Positions 44,950-54,976 of a stretch of DNA of 64,000 nucleotides are shown in pieces. Position numbers and translations under genes: made by a program. The DNA is from Duganella margarita (GTDB taxonomy: Bacteria; Pseudomonadota; Gammaproteobacteria; Burkholderiales; Burkholderiaceae_D), in contig NZ_WWCS01000001.1 of the NCBI RefSeq assembly GCF_009857535.1, positions 476,805 to 540,804 of the forward strand, written 5' to 3'. The notes under the pieces are model-generated. The model saw only the letters and a program-made list of their open reading frames with translations, had not been told where the DNA came from and did not search any database. How positions within the stretch are numbered: the first letter of the stretch is position 1; each line of letters opens with the position of its first letter.

Positions 44950-45852
44950 TTAGCGGTGCGAAGCTGCGCCGCACAACAGCTGTTCGCTGGCGGCATAGGT
45001 CTGCGACAGCCAGGCCGAGACGGTTTTAAAGCGGGCGATTGAGCCGGCGTCGCGATGGCTCAGCAGCCAGATGTCGCGCAGCACCTCGACCTGGTCGCCG
45101 ATGCGCTGCAAGCCTTGTTGCCGGCCCATGATGCACGGCAGCAGCGCCATGCCGACGCCGGCGTGGCAGGCGCGCACCATCGTGCTAAGGCTGTTCACCT
45201 TGAGCACTTTGCGCGGCGGCGGCGACATTGCGGCCAGCCATTGCATTTCGGTGGTGCCGGCCAGTTCGTCGGCGTAGGCGATCCACGGCTGGGTGCCCCA
45301 GCAGGCGCGCGGGGTATCGGCAAACTTCGGATGGCCGTAGACGGCAAAGCCGAGATCGCCCAGCTTGCGCATCACCAGCGCGGCGTCTTCGCCCGGCTGG
45401 CCCAGGCGCAGGGCGAAGTCGGCCTCGCGCCGGGTGAAGGACAGGTTCTGGTTTTCCGCCTGCAAGGTCAGTTGCAGATGCGGGTGCTCGGCGTGCAGCG
45501 CCGGCACGTGTTCCAGCAGCCAGTAGTCGAACAGGAAGTCGATCGAGGTGATGTTGACCGGGCCGGCGGTGGCGTCGGCTTCCTGCGATGAGGCTTGCAG
45601 CATGCTCTGGACATTGCCATACACCGCCTCGCCATGGGCGACAAAGGTCTTGCCGGCGTCGGTCAGCTGGTAGCCGGTGTTATCGCGGATGAACAGGCGC
45701 AGCTTCAGCGCCTTTTCGGCGGCGGCGATGCGGCGGCTGATGGTGGAGGCGTCCACACCCAGGTGGCGGCCGGTGGCGCTCATGCTGCCGCTGCGGGCCA
45801 GGGCCAGGATCAGCGGGATGTCGTTCCAGTCGAAGTCGGTACTAGTGGGCAT
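44950..45852 (-). CDS. LysR-family transcriptional regulator
   Basis: This 300-aa protein starts at the ATG at 45852; the frame reaches 45915. The winged HTH is [20 protein letters not shown], then [20 protein letters not shown]. The effector domain is of the type II LysR group without a specific substrate. It is divergent from the hydrolase at 46006, with 153 bases between. A GTAG-N5-CTAC repeat (45958-45970) in that gap could be an operator but is weak. The likely target is that hydrolase gene. Confidence 0.88.
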   Translation of the reverse strand: MPTSTDFDWNDIPLILALARSGSMSATGRHLGVDASTISRRIAAAEKALKLRLFIRDNTGYQLTDAGKTFVAHGEAVYGNVQSMLQASSQEADATAGPVNITSIDFLFDYWLLEHVPALHAEHPHLQLTLQAENQNLSFTRREADFALRLGQPGEDAALVMRKLGDLGFAVYGHPKFADTPRACWGTQPWIAYADELAGTTEMQWLAAMSPPPRKVLKVNSLSTMVRACHAGVGMALLPCIMGRQQGLQRIGDQVEVLRDIWLLSHRDAGSIARFKTVSAWLSQTYAASEQLLCGAASHR

Positions 45853-46005
45853 GAGGGGGTCTGCATTTTTGCAAAGTGGCCTTGCAGGCTTGTCTGTTCC
45901 ACAAACGTTGGCCAAGGCCTAAGATTCATTCCATCGCAGCTGCAGAACGAAAAGACTGTAGCACAACTACTGCTTATATATACATCGACCAAAAGGAATA
46001 AGATC

Positions 46006-46983
46006 ATGAACGCCAACGTCAACCTGTCCCGCCGTACCGCGCTGTTCAACTCCGCCGGCGGCGCCGCCGCCGCCGTGGCCCTGCCGCTGGCTGCCCTGGG
46101 CTCCGCCGAAGCGCAAGCCGCGACCGCCAAGAGCGGCCCGGTGACCAAAACCGCCAGCACCATCACCACCCGCGACGGCGTCGAGATCTATTACAAGGAC
46201 TGGGGCCCACGCAACGGCCAGCCAGTCGTGCTGAGCCACGGCTGGCCGCTGAATGCGGATAGCTGGGAATCGGCAGCGTTTTTCCTGGCCAATAACGGCT
46301 TCCGCGTGATTACCCACGACCGCCGCGGCCACGGCCGTTCGAGCCAGCCTTGGGACGGCAATGACATGGACCACTACGCCGACGACCTGGCGCAAGTGAT
46401 CGAAGCGCTGAATCTGAACAACATCATCCTGGCCGGCTTTTCGACCGGCGGCGGCGAAGTGGCGCGCTATGTGGGCCGTCACGGCACCAAGCGCATCGCC
46501 AAGCTGGGCCTGATCTCGGCAGTGCCGCCACTGATGCTGAAAACCGCCGACAATCCAGACGGCACGCCGCTGGAAGTGTTTGACGGCCTGCGCGCCGCCT
46601 CGGTCAAGGATCGCGGCCAGCTGTACCTGGATCTGGCGTCCGGCCCGTTCTACAACTACAACCGTCCTGGCGCCAAACCATCGCAAGGCATCATCCAGGC
46701 CTGGTATGCGCAGGGTATGCAAGGTGGCTTCAAAAACACCTACGACTCGATCAAAGCCTTCTCGGAAACCGACTTCCGCGAAGACCTGAAAAAGTTCGAC
46801 AAACCGACCCTGATCATCCACGGTGAAGACGACCAGATCGTGCCGATCAAAGCCGCGGGCATCGCCTCGGCCAAGATCGTGAAAAACGCCAAGCTGATCA
46901 CCTACCCAGGTGCGCCACACGGTTTGACCGACACGCACAAAGAGCGTTTCAACAATGACTTCCTGGCTTTCGCCAAATCGTAA
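46006..46983 (+). CDS. Tat-type alpha/beta hydrolase (chloroperoxidase-like), copy 1
   Basis: This 325-aa protein starts behind AAAAGGAATAAGATC. The N-terminus has a Tat-like signal ([13 protein letters not shown] and a hydrophobic Ala-rich stretch, cleavage near residue 38). The mature enzyme carries the nucleophile Ser146 (GFSTGG), Asp275 (GEDDQ) and His305 (APHGL), the triad of non-haem haloperoxidase/esterase-type hydrolases. The coding sequence from about 46141 is nearly identical to copy 2 at 50388, whereas the signal peptide and upstream DNA differ. It should be exported folded to the periplasm. The substrate is not known. A terminator follows. Confidence 0.88.
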   Translation: MNANVNLSRRTALFNSAGGAAAAVALPLAALGSAEAQAATAKSGPVTKTASTITTRDGVEIYYKDWGPRNGQPVVLSHGWPLNADSWESAAFFLANNGFRVITHDRRGHGRSSQPWDGNDMDHYADDLAQVIEALNLNNIILAGFSTGGGEVARYVGRHGTKRIAKLGLISAVPPLMLKTADNPDGTPLEVFDGLRAASVKDRGQLYLDLASGPFYNYNRPGAKPSQGIIQAWYAQGMQGGFKNTYDSIKAFSETDFREDLKKFDKPTLIIHGEDDQIVPIKAAGIASAKIVKNAKLITYPGAPHGLTDTHKERFNNDFLAFAKS

Positions 46984-46989
46984 TCGCCG

Positions 46990-47016
46990 ATACGGCCCCG
47001 GTTGGGGCCGTATTTA
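46990..47016 (+). terminator. Rho-independent terminator of hydrolase copy 1
   Basis: ATACGGCCCC-GGTT-GGGGCCGTAT is a perfect 10-bp stem, with TTTA after it, seven bases after the stop codon. Confidence 0.8.
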
Positions 47017-47142
47017 CATAACCTTGCATAGCGATACATTAATTTACCCGTAAATACTTGCCTTATCGAAAAAATTGTGGATGAAAAAGGACAAATTCGA
47101 ATTGCAAGTGGTTTATTTTAACGGCCGCTGCCATGACTGTTT

Positions 47143-47171
47143 TTGACACGTTGGCGGCATTTCTATATTAC
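47143..47171 (+). promoter_or_regulatory. Candidate promoter of the TonB receptor gene
   Basis: TTGACA (47143-47148) is followed 17 bases later by TATTAC (47166-47171). It leaves an untranslated leader of more than 200 bases before the start at 47405, so a nearer promoter cannot be excluded. Confidence 0.45.
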
Positions 47172-47404
47172 TAATTCGAAAAAAAATGGCGGCAGATAGA
47201 CGATAAATGCACGATTAAGACTGAAAGTTACCCTGTTGTTGCTTTGCAACGACGGCATTGGCATGAGTGTGGTTGAGTGCGGAAATAGGGGAATCTCTAC
47301 ATTGACGGAATTTTCCACGGGTGTTTCCATCATCCCGTTTGAGAAAAAATGTCTTTCTTAAACATTCACCAGCCAAAAAAAAAAGCCACTTCAGGGAGCA
47401 GTTC

Positions 47405-50209
47405 ATGATGAAAGAAACAGTGCTGGCGCGTTCCGTGCGCCAGATGTTCGCAGGCGGTTTTGCCATCGCCACGTTGAGCGTGATGGCCCATGTGCAGGCG
47501 CAGGAAGCCCAAGGGCCGATCCAGCGCGTCGAGATTACCGGTTCCAGTATCAAACGTGCAACTGCCGAAACGGCATCGCCGGTTCAAGTCATTTCCCGCG
47601 ATGATCTGATGAAGTCGGGCAAAGCCACCGTGGCCGACTACCTGCAAACCCTGACGGCAGACGGCGCCGGCTCGCTGCCGACCGGTTTCGGTAACGGTTT
47701 CGCCGCTGGCTCGACCGCCATTTCGCTGCGCGGCCTGGGTGCGACCTCGACCCTGGTGCTGCTGAACGGCCGCCGCATGGCGCCATTCGCCCGTGCCGAT
47801 GACGGCCAGAAGAGCTTCACCGACCTGTCGACCGTGCCGATGCAAATCGTCGAGCGCATCGAGATCCTGAAGGACGGCGCGTCGTCCACCTACGGCGCGG
47901 ATGCGATCGCCGGCGTGGTCAACATCATCCTGCGCAAGGACTTCACCGGCCTGACCTTCAAGGCCGACACCGGCGCGTCGCGCTACAGCGACGCCCAGCA
48001 GCACAAGGCCTCGATCACCTACGGCAAAGGCAGCCTGGACGAAGACAAGTACAACTTCGTGGTCAATGCCGAGTACTTCAAATCCGACCCGCTGATGAAC
48101 AGCGACCGCAAGGACCGCGCCTACATCGGCAAGGGCGACCTGCGTCCGTATGGCTTCCCGATCGGCACCCAGTTCGCCTCCGGCTACATCAGCGGCAACA
48201 ACAACGCCGCCGCCAGCCCGGTTGGCGCGATCCGCAACCCAACCACGCTGGACTACGTGTCGCTGCCAGGCTGCTCCAAGCTGTCGACCGCGTCGCCGCA
48301 AGATCCGAAGGGCGGCTGCCTGTGGTATCAGGACCAGTTCCGCTCGATGCAGCCGAACATCGAAGGCATCAACCTGTACACCCGCGGCACCTGGCAGGTC
48401 AACGAGAACACCCAGGCGTATGCGGAAGCTGGCTATTCGCAGCGTAACACCTCGTTCACGCTGACGCCGCCGTCGATCACCCCGACCGTGGCGTTCCCGC
48501 CCAACGCCACCAATCCGACCGGCGTGATCAACTACGGCTCCGGCGCCGGCACCACCATCGTGCTGGCCCCGTCGCACCCGCAGAACCCGTTCGGCGCCGC
48601 CGCCCGCGTGCGCTACAGCGCATTCGACGTCGGCCCAAGCACCCGCGCGGTGGACAACAACTTCACCCGCTTCGTGGTCGGCCTGAAAGGCTCGGCACTG
48701 GGCTGGGACTACGACACCGGCTTTACCCACTCCGAGTCCAAACTGGACCTGGACTACAGCAATATGCTGAACATGGCGGTGGTCAAGGCTGCGCTGGGCG
48801 ATCCGACCAGCAAGTACTTCCCGTACTACATCGGCGACCAGGCCTCCAAAAACCCGGCCTCGCTGTATGCCGCGATGGTGACCCACGCTTATTCGCATTC
48901 GTCGACCAAGCTGGACATCATCGACTTCAAGGCCACCCGTTCGCTGATGACCCTGCCAGGTGGTGATCTCGGCCTGGCAATCGGCGCGGAACATCGCCGC
49001 GACAAGCTGTCGAACCCATCGCTGTCGGGCACCGAAAACGGCACCATCAACGCCAGCTACGTGGCGGCGTTTGGCGACACCAAAGTGTCGGCAGTCTCGG
49101 CCGAATTGTTGGCGCCGGTACTGCAAACGGTGGAATTGTCGGCCGCTGTACGCTACGACAAATACGACCGCTTCTCGTCGACCACGCCGAAAGCCGGGGT
49201 GAAATGGACCCCGGTGAAGAGCTTCGCGCTGCGCGGCACGTACTCGGAAGGTTTCCGCGCGCCGGGCCCTGCGGAAAACAGCGCCCAGTCGCAATCGACC
49301 GGCACCTCGACCGTGCGCGATCCGATCCGTTGCCCGAACGGCACGCCGTTGCCGGGCGCGACCTCGACCGACTGCGCGGCGTCCGTGGCAGCTGTCAAGA
49401 TCGGCGATCCTAACCTGCGTCCGGAAACCTCGAAAGGCCTGACCCTGGGCCTGGTGTGGGATCCGCTGAACGACCTGTCGCTGTCGCTGGACGGCTGGAA
49501 GATCAAACGTTCCGACGAGATCAACCCGCTGCCGTACAACGAAGCGGCGGCCCTGCCGACCGCGATCCGCGCCGACAACAACCTGGTCATCAATGGCGCG
49601 GTGGTGCCGAACAGCGGCACGCTGCTGATCACCAAGGCGCCGTACCGCAACTCCAGCTTCACCGAAGTCAAAGGTGTCGACCTGGATGTGAAACAGCGTC
49701 TGCGTCTGGGCGACTATGGCCGCGGCAGCGTTGGCCTGACCTGGACCCACGTGGCATCGTGGATCCGCGCCGAGTCCGCCACCGTGCGTTACCAGTTCGC
49801 CGGCACCCACGGCAACTGCGATACCTCGAACTGCGCCGGTACGCCGAAAGACAAGATCAGCGTCAACGCATCGTGGGATCCGAACCAGGCGTGGAACTTC
49901 AGCGCCATCGCCAACTACCGTTCGGACATGAAGAACGTCCTGTTCGAAGGCGACCTGTGCGCATCGAAGCTGGCCAGCGGTGCGGACGCACCAAACGGTT
50001 GCAAAATCGCGTCGTTCACCACGGTTGACCTGTCGGCCCGCTGGAACGTGAGTAAGCAGTTCCAACTGTTCGCTTCGGTCAACAACGTGTTCGACAAAGT
50101 CGCGCCGCTGGATCCGCTGACCTACGGCGGCATGAGCTACAACCCGATGGATGCGAGCGGCGCCATCGGCCGTTACTTCAAAGTCGGCGCCAGCTACAAG
50201 TTCTTCTGA
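47405..50209 (+). CDS. TonB-dependent outer-membrane receptor flanked by the duplicated hydrolases
   Basis: The protein has 934 aa from the ATG behind AGGGAGCAGTTC; a second ATG follows directly at 47408. It has a signal peptide (cleavage near HVQAQ, residue about 33) and a TonB-box-like QRVEITGSSIKR. The plug has ISLRGLGATSTLVLLNGRRM and VERIEILKDGASSTYGADAI. The barrel ends in the aromatic YKFF. The Gly-Ser-Ser-Ile-Lys-Arg opening is typical of the large receptors found for sugars, peptides or other organic ligands in proteobacteria. The hydrolases on both sides suggest an ester, lactone or similar ligand. A terminator follows at 50229. Confidence 0.9.
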   Translation: MMKETVLARSVRQMFAGGFAIATLSVMAHVQAQEAQGPIQRVEITGSSIKRATAETASPVQVISRDDLMKSGKATVADYLQTLTADGAGSLPTGFGNGFAAGSTAISLRGLGATSTLVLLNGRRMAPFARADDGQKSFTDLSTVPMQIVERIEILKDGASSTYGADAIAGVVNIILRKDFTGLTFKADTGASRYSDAQQHKASITYGKGSLDEDKYNFVVNAEYFKSDPLMNSDRKDRAYIGKGDLRPYGFPIGTQFASGYISGNNNAAASPVGAIRNPTTLDYVSLPGCSKLSTASPQDPKGGCLWYQDQFRSMQPNIEGINLYTRGTWQVNENTQAYAEAGYSQRNTSFTLTPPSITPTVAFPPNATNPTGVINYGSGAGTTIVLAPSHPQNPFGAAARVRYSAFDVGPSTRAVDNNFTRFVVGLKGSALGWDYDTGFTHSESKLDLDYSNMLNMAVVKAALGDPTSKYFPYYIGDQASKNPASLYAAMVTHAYSHSSTKLDIIDFKATRSLMTLPGGDLGLAIGAEHRRDKLSNPSLSGTENGTINASYVAAFGDTKVSAVSAELLAPVLQTVELSAAVRYDKYDRFSSTTPKAGVKWTPVKSFALRGTYSEGFRAPGPAENSAQSQSTGTSTVRDPIRCPNGTPLPGATSTDCAASVAAVKIGDPNLRPETSKGLTLGLVWDPLNDLSLSLDGWKIKRSDEINPLPYNEAAALPTAIRADNNLVINGAVVPNSGTLLITKAPYRNSSFTEVKGVDLDVKQRLRLGDYGRGSVGLTWTHVASWIRAESATVRYQFAGTHGNCDTSNCAGTPKDKISVNASWDPNQAWNFSAIANYRSDMKNVLFEGDLCASKLASGADAPNGCKIASFTTVDLSARWNVSKQFQLFASVNNVFDKVAPLDPLTYGGMSYNPMDASGAIGRYFKVGASYKFF

Positions 50210-50228
50210 TCGCTGCGTAGATCGAAAG

Positions 50229-50257
50229 AGCCGGGAACCATTCCCGGCTTTTTTTTT
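50229..50257 (+). terminator. Rho-independent terminator of the TonB receptor gene
   Basis: AGCCGGGAA-CCA-TTCCCGGCT is a perfect 9-bp stem followed by a run of T, 19 bases after the stop codon. Confidence 0.9.
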
Positions 50258-50272
50258 ATTTTTAAAAATAGC

Positions 50273-50301
50273 TTGCTATTGAATAGTGTGCGATATATAT
50301 T
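50273..50301 (+). promoter_or_regulatory. Promoter of hydrolase copy 2
   Basis: TTGCTA (50273-50278), 17 bases and TATATT (50296-50301) in an AT-rich gap of about 130 bases. The hydrolase starts 86 bases downstream. It shares no obvious sequence with the region before copy 1. Confidence 0.55.
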
Positions 50302-50387
50302 AAGCACATGGGCAGCGCAATACAGCCCGGCAAGACTGAAAATAATAGTTCACTACTTAATAGTTACCTAAATAAATGGAGCCTCTC

Positions 50388-51383
50388 ATGAGCAACAATA
50401 CCCAAGACCAAGTCAGCCTGTCCCGTCGTTCCGCAATGTTCAGTGGCGCTGGCGCCGCAGTAGCCGCTGTTGCCGTGCCCCTGGCCGCGCTGGCTGGCGG
50501 TAGTGCAGAAGCCGCTCCAGTGGCAGCGGGCAAAAGCCTGGTGACCAAAACCGCCAGCACCATCACCACCCGCGACGGCGTCGAGATCTATTACAAAGAC
50601 TGGGGCCCACGCAACGGCCAACCAGTCGTGCTGAGCCACGGCTGGCCGCTGAATGCGGACAGCTGGGAATCGGCAGCGTTTTTCCTGGCCAATAACGGCT
50701 TCCGCGTGATTACCCACGACCGCCGCGGCCACGGCCGTTCGAGCCAGCCTTGGGACGGCAACGACATGGACCACTACGCCGACGACCTGGCGCAAGTGAT
50801 CGAAGCGCTGAACCTGAACAACATCATCCTGGCCGGCTTCTCGACCGGCGGCGGCGAAGTGGCGCGCTATGTGGGCCGTCACGGCACCAAGCGCATCGCC
50901 AAGCTGGGCCTGATCTCGGCAGTGCCGCCGCTGATGCTGAAAACCGCCGACAATCCGGACGGCACGCCGCTGGAAGTGTTTGACGGCCTGCGCGCCGCCT
51001 CGGTCAAGGATCGCGGCCAGCTGTACCTGGATCTGGCGTCCGGCCCGTTCTACAACTACAACCGTCCTGGCGCTAAACCATCGCAAGGCATCATCCAGGC
51101 CTGGTATGCACAGGGTATGCAAGGCGGCTTCAAGAACACCTACGACTCGATCAAAGCCTTCTCGGAAACCGACTTCCGTGAAGACCTGAAAAAGTTCGAC
51201 AAGCCGACCCTGATCATCCACGGTGAAGACGACCAGATCGTGCCGATCAAAGCCGCCGGCATCGCCTCGGCCAAGATCGTCAAACACGCCAAGCTGATCA
51301 CCTACCCAGGTGCGCCACACGGTTTGACCGATACGCACAAAGAGAAGTTCAACAACGACTTCCTGGCCTTCGCCAAATCGTAA
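50388..51383 (+). CDS. Tat-type alpha/beta hydrolase (chloroperoxidase-like), copy 2
   Basis: This 331-aa protein starts at the ATG at 50388 behind TGGAGCCTCTC; an ATG at 50376 lies in that site. The signal region ([16 protein letters not shown]) is Tat-like but differs from copy 1. From about 50539 to 51382 the DNA matches copy 1 with roughly two dozen mismatches by eye in about 840 bases. Almost all are silent, and in the mature proteins I see only Asn/His and Arg/Lys changes near the end. The same Ser-Asp-His triad is present. A terminator at 51396 follows. Confidence 0.88.
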   Translation: MSNNTQDQVSLSRRSAMFSGAGAAVAAVAVPLAALAGGSAEAAPVAAGKSLVTKTASTITTRDGVEIYYKDWGPRNGQPVVLSHGWPLNADSWESAAFFLANNGFRVITHDRRGHGRSSQPWDGNDMDHYADDLAQVIEALNLNNIILAGFSTGGGEVARYVGRHGTKRIAKLGLISAVPPLMLKTADNPDGTPLEVFDGLRAASVKDRGQLYLDLASGPFYNYNRPGAKPSQGIIQAWYAQGMQGGFKNTYDSIKAFSETDFREDLKKFDKPTLIIHGEDDQIVPIKAAGIASAKIVKHAKLITYPGAPHGLTDTHKEKFNNDFLAFAKS

Positions 51384-51395
51384 TCGCAAGTAAAC

Positions 51396-51421
51396 CCCGC
51401 GAACAATCGCGGGTTTTTTTT
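51396..51421 (+). terminator. Rho-independent terminator of hydrolase copy 2
   Basis: CCCGCGA-ACAA-TCGCGGG with a following run of eight T. It reaches into the end of the convergent dienelactone hydrolase gene (stop at 51420). Confidence 0.85.
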
Positions 51422-52304
51422 ATGCCAGCCGGGCGCGCAAGAAGTTGACCGTGCGCTGCCAGGCCAGCTTGGCGGCGGCCTCGTCGTAGCGCGGCGTGGT
51501 GTCGTTGTTGAAGCCGTGTTCGACGCCGGGATAGACGTGGTACTCATAGTGCACGCCAGCTTCCTTCAAGGCTTTTTCGTAGGCCGGCCAACCGGCGCGG
51601 ATGCGTTCGTCCTTGCCGGCATCGTGGATCAGCAGATGCGCCTTGATGCGCGCCGCGTCTTCCGCCTTCGGCTGGGCGCCGTAGAACGGCACCGCCGCCA
51701 GCAGATCCGGCAGCTGCGTCGCCAGATAGTTAGCGATGCCGCCGCCGTAGCAGAAGCCCACCACGCCCAGCTTGCCGTTGCCTTCCGGCTGCTGTTGCAG
51801 CCAGCGCGCGGCGGCGACGAAATCGGCGCGCGTCTTGGTCTGGTCCAGCTTGCCGAACAGGTCGCGCGCCTTGTCCTCGTCGCCCGGATAGCCGCCCAGC
51901 GGGAACAGCGCGTCCGGCGCAAAGCCGATAAACCCGTCCAGCGCCAGGCGGCGCGCGATGTCTTCGATATGCGGATTGAGGCCGCGATTCTCGTGCACCA
52001 CCAGCACCGTCGGCAGCTTGCCCTTGGCGCCGGCCGGCGAGACCAGATACCCGCGCACCTTGCCATTGCCCTGCGGCGACGGCAGCTCGACATAGCGGGC
52101 GGTGATGCGCTTGTCGTCCGGCGTGACAATCGGCGCCGCAAAGCTCGGGCTCAGCGTGGCCAGCAGGCCGGCCGCCGTCGTGCCACCCACCGCATAACGG
52201 GTGGCGGACGACAGGAAACCCCGGCGGCTGATGCCGCCGTGCACGTACTGGTCAAACAGCTTGAGAACTTCCGGATCAAAATCGGCGGCGGTCTTGCGGG
52301 TCAT
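51420..52304 (-). CDS. Tat-type dienelactone hydrolase family protein (YghX-like)
   Basis: This 294-aa protein carries a Tat motif inside the first 40 residues (GISRRGFLSSATRYAVGG) and cleaves near residue 57. The mature part has the dienelactone hydrolase landmarks: VVHENRGLNPHIEDIARRLA, nucleophile Cys in GFCYGGG, and the C-terminal His in YPGVEHGFNN. The mature enzyme should open lactones or cleave esters in the periplasm. It resembles E. coli YghX. It is convergent with hydrolase copy 2 and is 40 bases upstream of the broken TonB receptor on the same strand. Confidence 0.88.
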   Translation of the reverse strand: MTRKTAADFDPEVLKLFDQYVHGGISRRGFLSSATRYAVGGTTAAGLLATLSPSFAAPIVTPDDKRITARYVELPSPQGNGKVRGYLVSPAGAKGKLPTVLVVHENRGLNPHIEDIARRLALDGFIGFAPDALFPLGGYPGDEDKARDLFGKLDQTKTRADFVAAARWLQQQPEGNGKLGVVGFCYGGGIANYLATQLPDLLAAVPFYGAQPKAEDAARIKAHLLIHDAGKDERIRAGWPAYEKALKEAGVHYEYHVYPGVEHGFNNDTTPRYDEAAAKLAWQRTVNFLRARLA

Positions 52305-52344
52305 GTCTCGGCTCCATTTAATAATAAAGTGAGACCAGTGTAGC

Positions 52345-54503
52345 CTACAGACTCATTTCCAGCCGCACCGAGAAGCGCGTGTACGCATCGTTATTGCTGT
52401 AGCGGCGCAGCGTCTGGTTGGCGCCGTAGTACTCGTTGATGCTGTTGCTGTCCTTCGCCAGCAGATTGTCGATGCTGAAGACCAGGCGCTGCGTGGCGTT
52501 GACCTTCCAGTTGGCGTTGGCGTTCAGCGTGAAGCGGCTGGACTGGTAGGTGCGCTGCGTCAGGTTGTTGCGGAACCAGTCGCCGGGCAGCCAGTTGGCG
52601 TCCAGGTTCAGCTTGACTGGTACATCGGTCAAGCCATAGCCGGCGCCCAGCTTGGCGCGCCATGGCAGCTGGCCTTCCAGGCGGTTGTCCGGCCCCGGCA
52701 GATCGCGCAGTTCGGAATGCGCGTAACCGACGCTGCCTTGCAGATCCAGATTCGGCGCCGTCTTCCACAGATCGCGCATGGCCAGGCGGCCTTCCAGATT
52801 GATGCCACGCAGCGTGGCGTCACCCAGATTGGCCGGACGTATCACATAGCGCGGCACGGTCGCCCAGGCAACGTTTTCCAGCGTCAGTTCGGTGCCGATC
52901 TTGTGCGTGATATCGCGCGTGTAGAACTCGATCTTGGCTTCGCTGCTGGCGCCCAGACCGTGGGCATAAGACAGGTTGATGCCCAGCGAACGCTCCGGCA
53001 GCAAATACGGATTGCCCGCGCTGTCGGCCGTGTCCAGCGTATTGGCGCCGCACAGTGCGCGGTCGTAGCAGGGCGCCAGGGGGGTGATGCTCGGATGCAG
53101 CAGCAGCTGGCCGGTTTCGGGCGCCTGGAAGGTGCGGGCCACCGAAGCGCGCAGCTGACGTTTGCTGTCGCCGCCAATCTTGTACGCCACGTGCGCCGAT
53201 GGCGACCAGATGCTGAAGCGCGGATTGTTGTGCACATTGCCCTCGTCCAGCTCGTGCGTACGCCGCTCGTAGACAGCCCCAGGTTGACGGACAGGTTCTT
53301 GCTCACCCGCCATTCATCCTGCGCGAAAAACTGATGCTGCGCCACGCGCGTGTGGTTGCTGGTCCCCAGCACCGCCTGGCTCAGGTCGGGCAGGCCGTCG
53401 ATCAGGTCGGTGTAATCGATGTCGCTGTCGTTGCGGATCAGCTTCAGGCCGGCGGAGAAATCGTGGCCGTCGCTGAATGCCGTCTTGAAGGTCAGGTCCA
53501 GCAAGCGGTTGGTCATATCGCGGTCCTGGTCTTGCGCGCGCAAATGATCGCCCTCGGTTGACCAGTCTTCCATGCGCTGGCCGGTGGTGGTCCTGCGCGT
53601 GCGGTTGAGGCGCGCCTTCAGCGACAGGCTGCTTTGCGGGCTGACGGTCCAGTCCCAGCCAAGCGGCAAGCCGATGGACGTCAGGCGATCGCGCTGCTGC
53701 CGCCCGATGGACAGGGTGCTGCTATCGGCCCATAGCCGCTGTTCCTGGCCCCGTGTCTTGACGCCGAAATAGGTTGCCTCCGGGCTGATCGACAGCTTGT
53801 GCCCGGGATTGACGGTCCAGGCGATATCGCTGCTGGCCAGCAGGGTTTCCATGCGATTGACGCTGGTGCTGTCGCCGCGCAATTGCGGCGTTGGCGCGGC
53901 CGTGCCCAGGCTCTGTGTCTGCTGGTACTGTTCGGCGCTGGGCGTCGTGCGGCTGCTCGCGTTCAGCATGAAGTTGTAGCTCAACGGCAGATTGGACGGC
54001 AGCTGATTGCTCATCAGCATAGCGTTGGCGCCGCCGTAGCCGGACGCCGTGGTGCCGCCGGCGCGCAACTGCGTCATCGCCTTGCGCGCGGCCTTGCGGC
54101 GGATGATATTGATGGTGCCGGCAATGCCGAACGGCCCGGTCGCCGCAGTGGCCGACTTGATAATCTCGATCTTCTCCACCTGCGCCAGATCCATCGCGGC
54201 CGGATCAATGACGCTGAAGTTCGGTTGGCCGTCGACCAGCATTTGCGTGTAGCCCGGCAGTCCGAGCAGTCCCAGCGTGCCGTTCTTGCCGACGGTGATG
54301 GCCGGCTCGCGCCGCAGCGCATCGCCGACGCTTTGCTGGCCACTTTCCTCCAGCGTCTTGCGGCTGATGATGAGTTTGCCGGCGACGAAATCGCGGCTCG
54401 CTTCCACATCGGTCTGACCATTCACCACCACTTTTTGCGGACTGTCATCCGCGTACACCTGCGTCGATGCCAGCAGCATCAGGCAGCAATATTTCACCTT
54501 CAT
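52345..54503 (-). pseudogene. TonB-dependent receptor gene interrupted by a frameshift
   Basis: The first part reads from 54503 with a signal peptide (VKYCCLMLLASTQVYA) and a plug with VVVNGQTDVEASRD and LLGLPGYTQMLVDGQPNF, then DLAQVEKIEIIKSATA. Its barrel runs to SKNLSVNLGL near 53280. There the frame becomes nonsense and stops at 52884. The correct barrel continues in another frame from about 53270 (YERRTHELDEGNVHNNPRFS) to the stop at 52345. The total length, 2159 bases, is one short of a multiple of three, so a single-base deletion near 53265-53280 explains it. It may be a real inactivation or a sequencing error. The ligand is unknown. Confidence 0.82.
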
Positions 54504-54577
54504 TGCACTATTGTCTATTGAGAAAACAATATTATTGCATGAAATAAAGATGCCAAAAAGAAAATCTCAGCAGGTGG

Positions 54578-54781
54578 TTAGCGGCATTTTTCGATGGTGG
54601 TGGCACTGGGGGTATCGCTGCGACGGCGGACCGAGGCGGTGGACAGCACGCGCAGGATCGTTTCCCTCGGCACATCATGCGCCTCCAGAAACGCCCACGC
54701 CGTCGCCGCGCCACTGAGTGCATCGATGACGACTGCCTGCTCGACAGCCTCGGAAAACCGTTGATTGATACGGGATTGCAT
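54578..54781 (-). CDS. Small hypothetical protein, 67 aa
   Basis: The start at 54781 follows AAGGTGAGAACT. The sequence is partly helical (RINQRFSEAVEQAVVIDALS, then GAATAWAFLEAHDVPRETIL) and has a basic tail. No family was recognised. A minus-strand alternative frame overlaps it but looks unnatural (Arg/Pro-rich). It lies between the broken receptor and the hip operon. The open frame and ribosome site are the only support. Confidence 0.5.
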   Translation of the reverse strand: MQSRINQRFSEAVEQAVVIDALSGAATAWAFLEAHDVPRETILRVLSTASVRRRSDTPSATTIEKCR

Positions 54782-54976
54782 AGTTCTCACCTTGAGGAAT
54801 TGCTCACGGGGTTGGGTGAGAGCTACAGCTACTGGATGCGCGGTGGTTAGGCGCAGGTAGCAAACTAGAAGCATTAACTATAGCAATTCTTTAACAGTTT
54901 CAGGATGCATATCTTCAATCGTACATGGGCAATTGATAGTGTGTATAGAAGGCCCGCAAGACGATGAATAGTCGAA

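Larger units (their letters stand above)
46984..47404. other. Intergenic region of 421 bases before the TonB receptor gene
   Basis: It holds the copy 1 terminator (46990-47016) and a candidate promoter (47143-47171). Beyond the terminator it is AT-rich with short hairpins (for example GTTGC-TTT-GCAAC at 47238-47250). No coding gene was supported; a 112-aa minus-strand frame (47215-47553) runs into the receptor gene and is a shadow. Confidence 0.7.

Noticed and set aside
47366..50065. An 899-aa open frame antisense to the TonB receptor
   Set aside because: Composition is Arg/Val/Gly-biased, there is no family resemblance and no promoter; the receptor frame explains the region.
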